Shown here: one piece after another, positions 45,505-54,246 of the stretch | Layout of the letters: the number at the start of each line of letters is the position of its first letter | How positions within the stretch are numbered: position 1 is the first letter of the stretch | Source: CAXBDP01 sp963974465 | GTDB taxonomy: Bacteria > Bacteroidota > Bacteroidia > Cytophagales > Cyclobacteriaceae | DNA length: 64,000 nucleotides | Reading direction: 5' to 3' (one strand) | Assembly: GCA_049340005.1 (NCBI GenBank) | Contig: JBMPIY010000016.1 | Made by a program: the position numbers and the translations under genes | The notes under the pieces: model-generated | What the model saw: only the letters and a program-made list of their open reading frames with translations | Databases searched by the model: none | What the model was told of the DNA's origin: nothing

Positions 45505-45752
45505 GTACTCAGTTTAGAATGAAGAAAATTTCTTCGGTTTCTTCTGTCGCGTTTAAACCTAACATTTAAACAAATACCGGGTGAGTTCTTTTTCAAAACC
45601 AGGCCTCAACTGCCTTTGGCAGTCTTCTTAGGAAGTTAACAGTGGAAGGTTGCGAATATGGGGCAGCCCAAATCCTGTCTACTCGGGGTTTTTACGAAAT
45701 GAGGATTCCGAAGATCTTATAAAAGGCTCTCGATTATTCGGGAGCCTTTTTC
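45505..45752 (+). ncRNA. Candidate structured non-coding RNA, about 250 bases
   Basis: In the 398-base gap between two minus-strand genes, the plus strand has a perfect -7 box at 45492-45499, then several hairpins (ACTGCC-TTT-GGCAGT near 45608-45623; AATCCT and AGGATT near 45672-45708), long-range pairs such as CAGG/CCTG, and a strong terminator at its end. The stretch is GC-richer than usual intergenic DNA here and has no coding frame. It does not look like tRNA, tmRNA or RNase P RNA. A 6S-like RNA is possible by size and context, but I cannot confirm it. The exact 5' end is an estimate. Confidence 0.55.
45721..45752. terminator. Bidirectional intrinsic terminator
   Basis: A 12-bp stem (AAAAGGCTCTCG at 45721-45732 against CGGGAGCCTTTT, one G-T pair) with a 6-base loop, followed by T on the plus strand and by TTTTAT on the minus strand. 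It ends the ncRNA candidate and, seven bases after its stop, the serB-serA gene. Confidence 0.9.
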
Positions 45753-45758
45753 TATATA

Positions 45759-47645
45759 CTAATACAAAACTCTAAAACGGATAGTATTCTCAATTCCTTT
45801 GAGTTCGGCAATAACAGCTTCACCATAAGCCTTGTCAATATCAGTGATTACATAGCCAATTTGTTCATTGGTTTTAAGATATTGCCCAACGATATTAATT
45901 TGATTGGTTGCTAATACTTGGTTGATTTTAGCCAATATACCCGGCACATTATGGTGTATGTGAATAAGCCTGTGCGCATTTTCCAATTTCGGTAAAGTTA
46001 GATTCGGGAAGTTGACGCTATTGTTTGTACTCCCAGTATTGATGTAATCTATAAGCTTACTTGGGACAAATTTGGCAATATTGAATTGTGCTTCTTCTGT
46101 AGAACCACCCACATGCGGAGTGAGTATCACATTAGGTAATCCTCTCAATTCAGACACGAATTCCTCTTTATTGCTTTTTGGCTCTTCTGGAAATACGTCC
46201 ACAGCTGCACCAATCACTTTTCCTTTTTGGATGTTTTCTTTCAAGGCTTGTATATCTACTACATGTCCACGACTGAGGTTAACGAAAATTACCTCCCGCT
46301 TCATCATATCAAATTCGCGATGGCTAATTAGATTGTAATTTGAAGCACGGCCATCTACATGTAATGAAACTATATCTGCAATGCGAAGTAATTCCTCCAA
46401 GCTTTCGCATTTGGTGGCATTACCGAGAGCAAGTTTTTCATCTACATCGTAATAGTAAACCTTCATTCCCATTACTTCTGCCAGTACGCTCAATTGTGCT
46501 CCAATATTTCCATAGCCGATAATGCCAATGGCTTTACCGCGAACTTCATAACTTCCTGATGCAGATTTATCCCATTTGCCTAAATGCATTCCAGTAGATT
46601 TATCTGCTACCTTACGCATGAGCATAATGATTTCAGCAATAGCAAGTTCCACAACTGAACGAGTGTTACTATAGGGCGCATTGAAAACAGCAACACCCTT
46701 TTTGGAGCATTCTTTCAAAGCAATTTGATTGGTGCCAATGCAAAATGCGCCAACTGCAATGAGCCTATTGGCATGTTCAAGAACTTTTGGCGTGAGCTGC
46801 GTTTTAGAACGAATGCCAAGAATTGACACGTTTTTTATTTTCTCACAAAGCTCATCTTCATCGAGGCCAGCAGAGTATGTTTCTACATTATAACCTTCCT
46901 TTTTAAGCATTTCAAAGCCCGCAGGATGGATGTTTTCTAAGAGCAATACATTGATCCGGTTTTTAGGATATGATATTGCGCCTTGCAACTTATTCATGTA
47001 TAGAAATTCATCGAAACTGGGTGTGATATGATCGGCTTTTTTAAGTACCGAGTCGCGCTCAACGTTTTCGGTGAAGGCATAGAATTTATCCGCTAATCCA
47101 GCTTCTTTGATTTCGTAATCGGTATATCCATCGCCAATTACGTTTACATCTCCTTTCAAATTTAGGCTCTTAAGTAATTCAACTTTGCCACCATTTGCCG
47201 AAAGCTTGTTTTGCTTATCGTAACCGATAATATTATCCTGCTGGTCGTACTCAAATGAATTGGCAAAAACATGCTCCTTTTGAATTCCAAAATCCTTAAC
47301 AATCGGCACAATGAAATCTGTAAAGCCATTGGAAATAATGAAGATGTTGTTAGCATTTTTCACAAGAAATTCCTTATTGCGCCGTATCGATACGGAAACC
47401 TGATCTTTGAGGGCATGGATCAATTGGGTGATGTGGGACTTTTTGGCTTCGAGGAGTTTAATCCGCTGCTCTAGGCTTTCCCTAAACGACAATGATCCAT
47501 CCATGCCGCTGTTTGTAATATCCTTTATTTTCTGAATGTTGACCTCCCTATTAGGATGGTCTTTCAGTGAAATTTCAGCCAATAAATCAAAAGCTTCAAC
47601 TTTGGTAAAGGTGCTATCGAAATCGATTACGTAGTATTTTTCCAT
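45759..47645 (-). CDS. serA: Fused phosphoserine phosphatase - phosphoglycerate dehydrogenase with ACT domain
   Basis: A 628-residue fusion. Residues 1-220 are a HAD phosphatase of the SerB type: DFDSTFT near the N-terminus (catalytic Asp pair), IISNGFTDFI (motif II), Lys in KVELLKSL (motif III) and IGDGYTDYEI (motif IV). Residues 230-540 are D-3-phosphoglycerate dehydrogenase: GAFCIGTNQI, NAD-binding GIIGYGNIG, NLSRGHVVD, Glu in VFPEEP, and His-Gly-Gly in TPHVGGST. Residues 550-628 are an ACT domain (HNVPGILAKINQVL) that usually binds serine for feedback inhibition. ATG 47645 is used; upstream residues do not fit the HAD start. One protein thus carries steps one and three of serine synthesis. 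Confidence 0.93.
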   Translation of the reverse strand: MEKYYVIDFDSTFTKVEAFDLLAEISLKDHPNREVNIQKIKDITNSGMDGSLSFRESLEQRIKLLEAKKSHITQLIHALKDQVSVSIRRNKEFLVKNANNIFIISNGFTDFIVPIVKDFGIQKEHVFANSFEYDQQDNIIGYDKQNKLSANGGKVELLKSLNLKGDVNVIGDGYTDYEIKEAGLADKFYAFTENVERDSVLKKADHITPSFDEFLYMNKLQGAISYPKNRINVLLLENIHPAGFEMLKKEGYNVETYSAGLDEDELCEKIKNVSILGIRSKTQLTPKVLEHANRLIAVGAFCIGTNQIALKECSKKGVAVFNAPYSNTRSVVELAIAEIIMLMRKVADKSTGMHLGKWDKSASGSYEVRGKAIGIIGYGNIGAQLSVLAEVMGMKVYYYDVDEKLALGNATKCESLEELLRIADIVSLHVDGRASNYNLISHREFDMMKREVIFVNLSRGHVVDIQALKENIQKGKVIGAAVDVFPEEPKSNKEEFVSELRGLPNVILTPHVGGSTEEAQFNIAKFVPSKLIDYINTGSTNNSVNFPNLTLPKLENAHRLIHIHHNVPGILAKINQVLATNQINIVGQYLKTNEQIGYVITDIDKAYGEAVIAELKGIENTIRFRVLY

Positions 47646-47791
47646 ATTCAATAATTGCAAAGGGCACTCAATTTTCGGGACATTTGGGTTCTTAAACAAG
47701 CGAAATGATCATGGAGATCTAAGGTTTATAAGTTGGTTGAAATCCTTGCCGTTTGATTATGATTTTGCTAAAATGCCTTCGAATTTTATCG

Positions 47792-47799
47792 TATATTTG
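47792..47799 (+). promoter_or_regulatory. Promoter -7 element (TATATTTG)
   Basis: An exact TAnnTTTG ending 15 bases before the DUF4920 lipoprotein ATG. A TTTTG at 47763-47767 is a -33 candidate with a long 24-base spacer. Confidence 0.5.
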
Positions 47800-47814
47800 C
47801 CAAAATTTTAAAAC

Positions 47815-48309
47815 ATGAAAAATCTAATTCTAATTTTCGCTTTTTCGACTTTGTTCATGGCTTGTGAGCAATCGAATACTGTTGTAGAAACTACTACTGA
47901 GAAAAATACTCTTGAAGAGAATTTGGCTCATTTTGGTGAGTTGATTACTCCTGAAGGAGCTGAAGATGTTAATACTCTTTTGGCAAGTGTTGAAAATGAA
48001 GAAGAATTAAATGCTAAAGTAAGCGGAACAATTTTAGAAGTTTGCCAGGCCAAAGGTTGCTGGATGACATTGCAATTAGACAATGGCGAAACAATGCGTG
48101 TTACTTTCAAGGACTATGGCTTTTTTGTGCCGAAAGATGCTGCTGGTAAAACAGTAATTATGGATGGTATTGCAAAAGTTGATGTGACTGATGTAGAAAC
48201 TTTACGCCATTACGCTGAAGATGCTGGCAAAACTCAAGAAGAAATTGATGCAATCACTGAAGCGAAAAAAGGTTTAAGCTTTGAAGCTTCCGGTGTAATA
48301 ATTAAATAA
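47815..48309 (+). CDS. DUF4920 lipoprotein
   Basis: A 164-residue predicted lipoprotein (signal to Cys17, FMACEQ). The C-terminal two thirds contain the DUF4920 pattern: an OB-like strand set with VSGTILEVCQAKGCWMTL, where the pair of cysteines in CQAKGCW is characteristic, then VTFKDYGFFVPKD. The paired cysteines could bind a metal or form a disulfide. Its stop overlaps the start of the next gene by one base (TAATG), so both are co-translated. Confidence 0.85.
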   Translation: MKNLILIFAFSTLFMACEQSNTVVETTTEKNTLEENLAHFGELITPEGAEDVNTLLASVENEEELNAKVSGTILEVCQAKGCWMTLQLDNGETMRVTFKDYGFFVPKDAAGKTVIMDGIAKVDVTDVETLRHYAEDAGKTQEEIDAITEAKKGLSFEASGVIIK

Positions 48310-48758
48310 TGAAGAGAGTACTTTTCAGTCTTTCCTTGTTGACTTTCCTCTGTTCGGTTTTCATAGCTTGCGAGCAAGAGAAAACGTGGTGGGAGGAAAA
48401 TTCAGAAGAACTTGCCCGGCTTTACCCAAATGAATCTAGCGAGCTTGCATGGGTGATGCGAGAAATATCTGCTAAAACTGAACTGGTGAAAAGCCAAGTA
48501 GAAAAAGGGGAAGAAATTGACAATATTATTGATGTATTCAAGCAAGTGCACGATGCGGAGGCTACTAAACCAGAAGTGAAAACTGAAGCCTTTGCCAATA
48601 TGGCCAGCAGTTTTGTTGATTCATTTGATCGCCTGTTGGAAAGCCAAGAAGGTGATAGAATTAAAGCCTACAATATGATGATTCAAAATTGTGTGGTCTG
48701 CCATACAACTTATTGTCCAGGTCCATTGGTGCGGATAGAGAAGTTGAAAATCGATTAA
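48309..48758 (+). CDS. Lipoprotein with a CxxCH haem-binding motif
   Basis: A 149-residue predicted lipoprotein (signal to Cys21, VFIACEQ). The body is helical, and one CVVCH motif lies near the C-terminus (about residues 131-135), followed by TTYCPGP. That is the covalent haem c attachment motif, so it may be a small c-type cytochrome of the cytochrome c-prime/four-helix kind, tethered to the membrane. A methionine or histidine as sixth ligand is not obvious. It is coupled to the DUF4920 lipoprotein, suggesting a shared redox or metal-handling role. A terminator follows. Confidence 0.75.
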   Translation: MKRVLFSLSLLTFLCSVFIACEQEKTWWEENSEELARLYPNESSELAWVMREISAKTELVKSQVEKGEEIDNIIDVFKQVHDAEATKPEVKTEAFANMASSFVDSFDRLLESQEGDRIKAYNMMIQNCVVCHTTYCPGPLVRIEKLKID

Positions 48759-48778
48759 GAATTTTGAAATATAATGAG

Positions 48779-48810
48779 AACCGGAACTTGGCTATGGTCA
48801 TCTTCCGGTT
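48779..48810 (+). terminator. Intrinsic terminator
   Basis: AACCGGAA at 48779-48786 pairs with TTCCGGTT at 48803-48810, loop of 16, followed by TTTTGTTTTT. It closes the two-lipoprotein operon, and the converging minus-strand gene ends just beyond it. Confidence 0.8.
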
Positions 48811-48818
48811 TTTTGTTT

Positions 48819-49271
48819 TTAGACCTTTTCAGGCTCAAATTGCTTCGGTGCTTTTCGTTTGAGGTAGCTAAGAATTTTGGCATACTCACTATGCTCCTGA
48901 TCGGCAAATTTGATTTTTTTCCTCCCTCCAAATTCCAAAACGACTTCACGGTAAAGCCCATTACCAGTTTTCACGGTATTTTCTGTCCACTTTACTAAGG
49001 AATTCAACGCATACTTCTTAGTCGTAAGCCTTATTGGATAGGTCACGAAAAAAGTATCTTTATGAATTTTCAGCGTTTTGTAACCAAATACAATTCTGCC
49101 AAAAAGTAATAATGTGGTTGGTATTAGAAAACCCAGTGAGATGAAAACCCAAGTTGTCCTCGATCCATCGAACCAGTAAAGCTTGAAAATATAGGCCAAT
49201 GAGGCAGAGAGGGCAAAAAGAAATAACAATAAACTTGTGAGTGTAGAGGTTTTGGGTTTGCTATGTATCAT
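48819..49271 (-). CDS. Two-helix membrane protein, PH-like domain
   Basis: A 150-residue protein with two membrane helices (about 10-30 and 38-60) and a cytoplasmic beta-rich tail (TLKIHKDTFFVTYP, KKYALNSLVKW) resembling bacterial PH-like membrane proteins. I do not recognise a named family. It starts within the stop of the ACP phosphodiesterase gene (ATGA overlap). Confidence 0.65.
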   Translation of the reverse strand: MIHSKPKTSTLTSLLLFLFALSASLAYIFKLYWFDGSRTTWVFISLGFLIPTTLLLFGRIVFGYKTLKIHKDTFFVTYPIRLTTKKYALNSLVKWTENTVKTGNGLYREVVLEFGGRKKIKFADQEHSEYAKILSYLKRKAPKQFEPEKV

Positions 49272-49861
49272 CCAATTTTGATTTCAGGTATTTCTGTTTT
49301 CACAAAATTAACCAAATCGGGAAAAAATAATTGAAATTCGGATTGAAAGGCGGAATAATGTTTTTGTAAATCCTGCGTAGACTCTTCCATTTTAGAATAG
49401 AAGCGAGTGCGACGCGCCATTCCATTCATTGCCCTTTGTATTCCATCTATCTGAGCATAGCTCACCAGCCAATTCGTTTTTTCCATGTAAGGAAACATAA
49501 ATTGTGCTTTGGAAGGCAACAAGTGCCAGTGTGAACGAACTATTTGGTAGGAATGCTCAGCATAATCTTCCAAACTGTGAGGATGATAGTCTTGCCATAG
49601 GGCTGCCAAAAAATGATCATAATAAATATCGACAATCACTCCTGCGTAGTGTCGGTACTTTTCACGCAGGCGATCCTTACTTTCCGAAACTACAGGATGT
49701 AAATCAGTGAATTCATCAATAAGTCGGTGAAGTCGCACGCCTTCAGCGATTTTGGGCTCCAGTAGGTCGATTTCCTTGCCTTTCACAAAGTCGCCGATGA
49801 AATTGCCAATCATGCGTTTTGGGTCTTTGCCGGATAAATAAAGGTGTGCTAGAAAATTCAT
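49268..49861 (-). CDS. acpH: Acyl carrier protein phosphodiesterase
   Basis: A 197-residue HD-like hydrolase that removes the 4'-phosphopantetheine arm from holo-ACP. The N-terminus MNFLAHLYLSG, then GNFIGDFVKG, GVRLHRLIDEFTD and VIVDIYYDHFLA, matches the AcpH family, with metal-binding His and Asp residues in these patches. ATG 49861 fits the family; ten extra codons are open upstream. Coupled to the PH-like membrane protein by a 4-base overlap. Confidence 0.88.
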   Translation of the reverse strand: MNFLAHLYLSGKDPKRMIGNFIGDFVKGKEIDLLEPKIAEGVRLHRLIDEFTDLHPVVSESKDRLREKYRHYAGVIVDIYYDHFLAALWQDYHPHSLEDYAEHSYQIVRSHWHLLPSKAQFMFPYMEKTNWLVSYAQIDGIQRAMNGMARRTRFYSKMEESTQDLQKHYSAFQSEFQLFFPDLVNFVKTEIPEIKIG

Positions 49862-49977
49862 TTTGCTAATAAGCTTGCCTGCAAATAACAAAAATCCCTT
49901 TGCTTTGTATCAGATTAGTGAAAATGATTGTGAGAAATAGTAGAATTCAATTGAAACGGAAAGAGGAAGAGCAATAA

Positions 49978-51915
49978 ATGAAAGTAAAGGAGACGTTTGA
50001 TCATCTCAAATTGCTGCTGAAACAGGAAAAGGAGGAGGACTTAAAGCAGTATAGGGAGAAAATGCTCAATACCTCATTGGAGCAAAGAAAGAAATCGGGA
50101 GTTTGCTGGCATCCCGTTGTGGTAAGACAACAAAAGTATGGGCTTGGAGAACGGCTGATGGTGGAGTTGGAAAAAACAGATGGCAAAAAGCAAGATCACC
50201 TTTTCCAAAGTGGGAGGATGGTCAGCCTATTTGCTCAAACCACTGATGAGCCAGATAAAGTGCCACAAGCAAATGGCGTAATCAATTATGTGCAAGGTAA
50301 TCGAATGATGGTGACCTTGAATGTAGATGAATTTCCAAATGAGCTGAAAAAAGTAAGGCTTGGTATAAATCTCCTCTTCGATGAAACAAGCTATCGTGAA
50401 ATGGAGAAAGTGATAAAGGATGTAAAAACCTTATCGCATCCAAGAGCGGCTCAATTGAGAGATATTATTTTGGGCTTAGAAGAAGCTAGTTTTGCCGAAG
50501 TAGAACCACTCACTGATGATGAACTGAATACAAGCCAGCTAAAAGCGTTGAATTTGGCTAATGCAGCAAAGGATGTTGCCTTAATTCATGGTCCGCCAGG
50601 TACTGGCAAAACTACAACCATGGTAAAAGTAATAGCCAATGCAGTGAAAAGCGAAAAACAAGTTTTGGTATGCGCACCAAGTAATGCTGCGGTTGATTTG
50701 CTAGTCGAAAAGCTAGATGCAAAAGGAATTAAGGTAGTGCGAATGGGCCATCCGGCTAGAATAACTGATCAGATTTTGTCAAGAACCTATGATGCTCAAT
50801 TCACGCAACATGAGTTTTACCATGATTTAAAAAGACTTCGTATCAAAGCGGAGGAGTTTTTTAAAATGGCGAATAAATATGATACCAAAGTAAGCCGATC
50901 GGAACGATATCAGCGAAAATTAATCAAAGAGGAAGCACACCGATACAAAGCCGATGCTGAGCAATTAGAGTTTTATATTTCTAATTCCATTCTTAATGGC
51001 GTGCAAGTAATTGCTTGTACACTCGTGGGCGCTTCTCATTATCTGATTCGCAATAGACGATACAGCACGGTGTTTATCGACGAAGCTGCCCAAGCATTGG
51101 AACCAGCTTGTTGGATTCCTATAATCAGAGCTGATAAGGTAGTACTTGCGGGAGATCATTGTCAATTGCCACCGACGATCAAAAGCTACCAAGCTGCAAA
51201 AGCAGGATTGGAAATCACGCTATTTGAAAAGCTGATGAAGCATAAAGAATTGGGGCAAATGCTCCAAGTGCAGTATAGAATGAATAGTGTGATAATGGGT
51301 TTCTCTGCGAAGTATTTTTATGATGGAGAATTGTTTCCAGATGAAGCTGTAGAAGATTGGCAATTAAAAGCAGATGAAGCTCCACTGGAATATATTGATA
51401 CCGCGGGAGGAGGAATGGAGGAGGAAGTCGAAGATGAGAGCCTAAGCAAATTTAATCCTGGAGAAAGCCAAGTATTGCTCACTAGATTGGAGCAATTGAT
51501 TGGTAGCTTAGGAATAGAATACTGTAAGGAAAATAATCTTAGCATTGGAATTATATCACCATACAAAGCGCAAGTCCGCAAAATGGAAGAAGATATAAAG
51601 GACTTTCGTAGATATCCATCGCTACATGAGTTGAAAGGGCAATGGTCGATCAATTCCATTGATGCTTTTCAAGGGCAGGAGCGGGATATCATTGCCATGA
51701 GTATGGTGCGTAGTAATAACCAAAACGAGATTGGGTTTCTTGCCGATGAAAGAAGGATGAATGTTGGCCTCACCCGCGCACGCAAAAAGTTGTTGGTAAT
51801 TGGTGACTCTGCTACAATTGGGGCTCATCCATTTTATAAGGCATGGCTTCAGTATGTGGAGGAAAATGGTCAATATCGTAGCGTTTACGAAATTGACCAA
51901 GCTTCAATCGAATAG
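49978..51915 (+). CDS. Superfamily 1 (Upf1/IGHMBP2-like) helicase
   Basis: A 645-residue ATP-dependent helicase. An N-terminal beta-barrel region (about 1-150) precedes motif I GPPGTGKTT at 205-213, motif Ia CAPSNAAVD, motif II FIDEAAQALEP, motif III GDHCQLPPT, motif IV QYRMN, motif V DAFQGQERD and motif VI VGLTRARKKL. The Upf1-like branch acts on RNA or DNA; the substrate of bacterial members is mostly unknown. The stop lies five bases from the stop of the converging IMPase-like gene, with no terminator between. Confidence 0.93.
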   Translation: MKVKETFDHLKLLLKQEKEEDLKQYREKMLNTSLEQRKKSGVCWHPVVVRQQKYGLGERLMVELEKTDGKKQDHLFQSGRMVSLFAQTTDEPDKVPQANGVINYVQGNRMMVTLNVDEFPNELKKVRLGINLLFDETSYREMEKVIKDVKTLSHPRAAQLRDIILGLEEASFAEVEPLTDDELNTSQLKALNLANAAKDVALIHGPPGTGKTTTMVKVIANAVKSEKQVLVCAPSNAAVDLLVEKLDAKGIKVVRMGHPARITDQILSRTYDAQFTQHEFYHDLKRLRIKAEEFFKMANKYDTKVSRSERYQRKLIKEEAHRYKADAEQLEFYISNSILNGVQVIACTLVGASHYLIRNRRYSTVFIDEAAQALEPACWIPIIRADKVVLAGDHCQLPPTIKSYQAAKAGLEITLFEKLMKHKELGQMLQVQYRMNSVIMGFSAKYFYDGELFPDEAVEDWQLKADEAPLEYIDTAGGGMEEEVEDESLSKFNPGESQVLLTRLEQLIGSLGIEYCKENNLSIGIISPYKAQVRKMEEDIKDFRRYPSLHELKGQWSINSIDAFQGQERDIIAMSMVRSNNQNEIGFLADERRMNVGLTRARKKLLVIGDSATIGAHPFYKAWLQYVEENGQYRSVYEIDQASIE

Positions 51916-51920
51916 GAAAA

Positions 51921-52787
51921 TTAGCTTTTGGGTTGCTTTAAAAGGAGCAAAGCTTCATCTCTTAATTCAGGTGATGAAAATGCCATAAAATCATAAATTT
52001 TGTCTGGAATGGCTTTGTTATCTCCAAGGTCATTTCCATTCAGGTCAGTGAGAATGCAGCCTGTAGCTTTTAGTATTGGGAAAGCCAGCAGATTATGAAA
52101 ATCCGATAAATCTCTCGCTTCTATTATAAAATCGCATGCGCCACGAGCAAGCTCGCATAGGTCGGTCGCAGAGTTGTCAATAGCTCGAATATCTTTGCAA
52201 GCGATCATAAGTGGTTTCGCAAAATCAATCACTTTGGCAGCTTGGGAATAGCCAGGTTTGATGTAAGCTAAACTGTTTTCTAATGCAACTGCATGTCTTT
52301 TTGGGAGCTTTATTGCTTTTTGATTGAGCAATTTAGACTTGTACAAAGCCTTCCCATTTAAAGTGTAATATTGATCGCCACTTCGAAGACCTTCTATAAA
52401 GCAAAAGCTAAGATCATTGAAACTAATTTCACCTTCTTTTGCACAAAATGCCATTGCAAAAGCGGGATCACCAATTTGTCTTTCCCAATTTCTGCTTCCA
52501 TCTATAGGATCAATGAAAAGTGTAGGAGCAGTTACTTCTGAATTAATCGGTTTGGAGCCTTCAATAACAATTCGAATGGGTAAGCCTTCAGTTTCTTTTG
52601 AGATGGTTTTGTAGGCGAGTTCATCAATCTTATGAGTAGCCTTCACCTCCCGCGGTTCTTCAGTACGTACAATAGATTTGATTTCACGGATAAGTACTTT
52701 ACGAATTTCCTTGGCAAGTCTGCGACCTAGTTTTATTAAATCTCTTTCACTTTTTATATAGAGTATTTTATTTCCTTTTATTCGCAT
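51921..52787 (-). CDS. Divergent inositol monophosphatase family protein
   Basis: A 288-residue protein. The metal-binding motif DPIDGSRNW at 93-101 identifies the IMPase/CysQ/FBPase superfamily, and a later LSDFHNLLAFPILKATG patch replaces the usual WDxAAG. The first metal motif (usually GEE or SEE) is replaced by IVIEGSKP, so the site is altered and activity uncertain. Candidates are 3'-phosphoadenosine phosphatase or a sugar phosphatase, but it may also be a non-catalytic member. Confidence 0.75.
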   Translation of the reverse strand: MRIKGNKILYIKSERDLIKLGRRLAKEIRKVLIREIKSIVRTEEPREVKATHKIDELAYKTISKETEGLPIRIVIEGSKPINSEVTAPTLFIDPIDGSRNWERQIGDPAFAMAFCAKEGEISFNDLSFCFIEGLRSGDQYYTLNGKALYKSKLLNQKAIKLPKRHAVALENSLAYIKPGYSQAAKVIDFAKPLMIACKDIRAIDNSATDLCELARGACDFIIEARDLSDFHNLLAFPILKATGCILTDLNGNDLGDNKAIPDKIYDFMAFSSPELRDEALLLLKQPKS

Positions 52788-52906
52788 ATTGTTCTAAATC
52801 AATTATTAAGCATTTGCCGAATACCGTTTATGTATTGTTATTTTACTGTACTTTGTTTTACGATTTCAAATCTGCAATTTAGGTGCTGTAAAACAACAAT
52901 ACCACT

Positions 52907-54184
52907 ATGAAAAAATTTATTGCCATGATGGCAACATTGCTTGTGATGTCGCCCATTTTTGCTCAGCAAACCTATATCTATTGCGGGACTTTGATTGATG
53001 GTAAAGCCAATACTAGTCGATCTCAAGTTACGATAATCGTCGAGGACAAAACTATACTGGAAATAAGGGATGGTTATGTTAATGCCCCAAATGGTGTGAC
53101 AGCTATTGATTTGAAAAAAGCTACGGTGATGCCGGGGTTTATTGATTTGCATGTGCATATCGAAGGCCAGACGAGCCCAACTAGATATTCTGACGGGTTT
53201 AGATTGAATGTAGCTGATTTTGCATACAGAGCAACGCAATATGCTACAACTACTTTGATGTCCGGTTTTACCACTGTCCGTGATTTGGGTGGATCAGGTA
53301 TCAATGTTTCCATGCGTGATGCAATTGCACAAGGCTTGATTGAAGGGCCAAGGATTTTCACCGCTGAAAAATCAATTGCTACCACGGGAGGTCATGGAGA
53401 CCCAACCAATGGCCTTCGCGAAGATTTGATGGGAAGTCCAACGCCTGTTGATGGCGTAATCAATGGGCCAGATGAAGCTAGAGAAGCTGTGCGGCAGCGA
53501 TATAAGAATAGAGCGGATTGGATTAAGATCACCGCAACCGGTGGCGTTTTGAGTGTAGCTGCTGATGGTTCTAGACCTCAATTTGCTGAAGTGGAGCTTG
53601 CTGCTTTGATGGAAACTGCACGTGATTATGACATATTGGTTGCCGCTCATGCACATGGTGATGAAGGTATGCGTAGAGCTTCAAATGCTGGAGTTACTAC
53701 TATTGAGCATGGCACTTACATGAGTGAAGCTACTATGGATTTGATGAAGAAAAATGGAACCTACTTTGTGCCGACAATCACTGCAGGTAAGTTCGCTGCG
53801 GCATCTGCTGAAATTCCTGGTTATTATCCTCCAGTAGTTGCTGCAAAGGCACGAGCAATAGGCCCACTGATGCAAGAAACCTTCAGAAAAGCCTATGAAA
53901 AAGGCGTAATGATCGCATTTGGAACGGATGCAGGTGTTTTCCCACATGGTGAAAATGCTAAAGAATTCGGCTATATGGTAGAAGCGGGAATGCCTCCAAT
54001 GGAAGCTATCAAATCAGCAACTTCTGTGGCCGCTAAAGTGCTAAGAATGGATGATAAATTTGGGAGCATTGAAACTGGAAAATTTGCTGATATTATAGCT
54101 GTTGAAGGAAATCCACTGGAGGATGTAAGTATTCTATTGGACGTAAAGTTTGTGATGAAGGAAGGAAAAGTTTACAAACAATAA
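52907..54184 (+). CDS. Secreted amidohydrolase (prolidase/imidazolonepropionase-like)
   Basis: A 425-residue exported metal-dependent hydrolase (signal MKKFIAMMATLLVMSPIFAQ). Metal site: HxH in DLHVHIEG, a Lys in WIKITATGG (often carboxylated), His in AAHAHGD and TIEHGT, and Asp in GTDAGVFPHG. It belongs to the amidohydrolase clade with Xaa-Pro dipeptidases and similar peptidases. The substrate is probably a small peptide or cyclic amide in the periplasm. Confidence 0.9.
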   Translation: MKKFIAMMATLLVMSPIFAQQTYIYCGTLIDGKANTSRSQVTIIVEDKTILEIRDGYVNAPNGVTAIDLKKATVMPGFIDLHVHIEGQTSPTRYSDGFRLNVADFAYRATQYATTTLMSGFTTVRDLGGSGINVSMRDAIAQGLIEGPRIFTAEKSIATTGGHGDPTNGLREDLMGSPTPVDGVINGPDEAREAVRQRYKNRADWIKITATGGVLSVAADGSRPQFAEVELAALMETARDYDILVAAHAHGDEGMRRASNAGVTTIEHGTYMSEATMDLMKKNGTYFVPTITAGKFAAASAEIPGYYPPVVAAKARAIGPLMQETFRKAYEKGVMIAFGTDAGVFPHGENAKEFGYMVEAGMPPMEAIKSATSVAAKVLRMDDKFGSIETGKFADIIAVEGNPLEDVSILLDVKFVMKEGKVYKQ

Positions 54185-54203
54185 TTGCGAAATAAAGAAA
54201 AAT

Positions 54204-54236
54204 GAGAGCGGATTGGCGAAAGTCATTCCGCTTTTC
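54204..54236 (+). terminator. Terminator-like hairpin after the amidohydrolase
   Basis: AGCGGA at 54207-54212 pairs with TCCGCT at 54227-54232, extended by weaker pairs, followed by TTTTCTGTTTTT. Confidence 0.5.
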
Positions 54237-54246
54237 TGTTTTTATG

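Noticed and set aside
45361..45758. The structured region read as a riboswitch in the MFS leader on the minus strand
   Set aside because: The terminator with the better T run, and the exact promoter box, are on the plus strand; on the minus strand the hairpin directly follows the serB-serA stop, as a normal terminator would.
48389..50216. Near copies GTGGGAGG at about 48390 and 50209
   Set aside because: One mismatch each; not counted, since the exact word is what is enriched.
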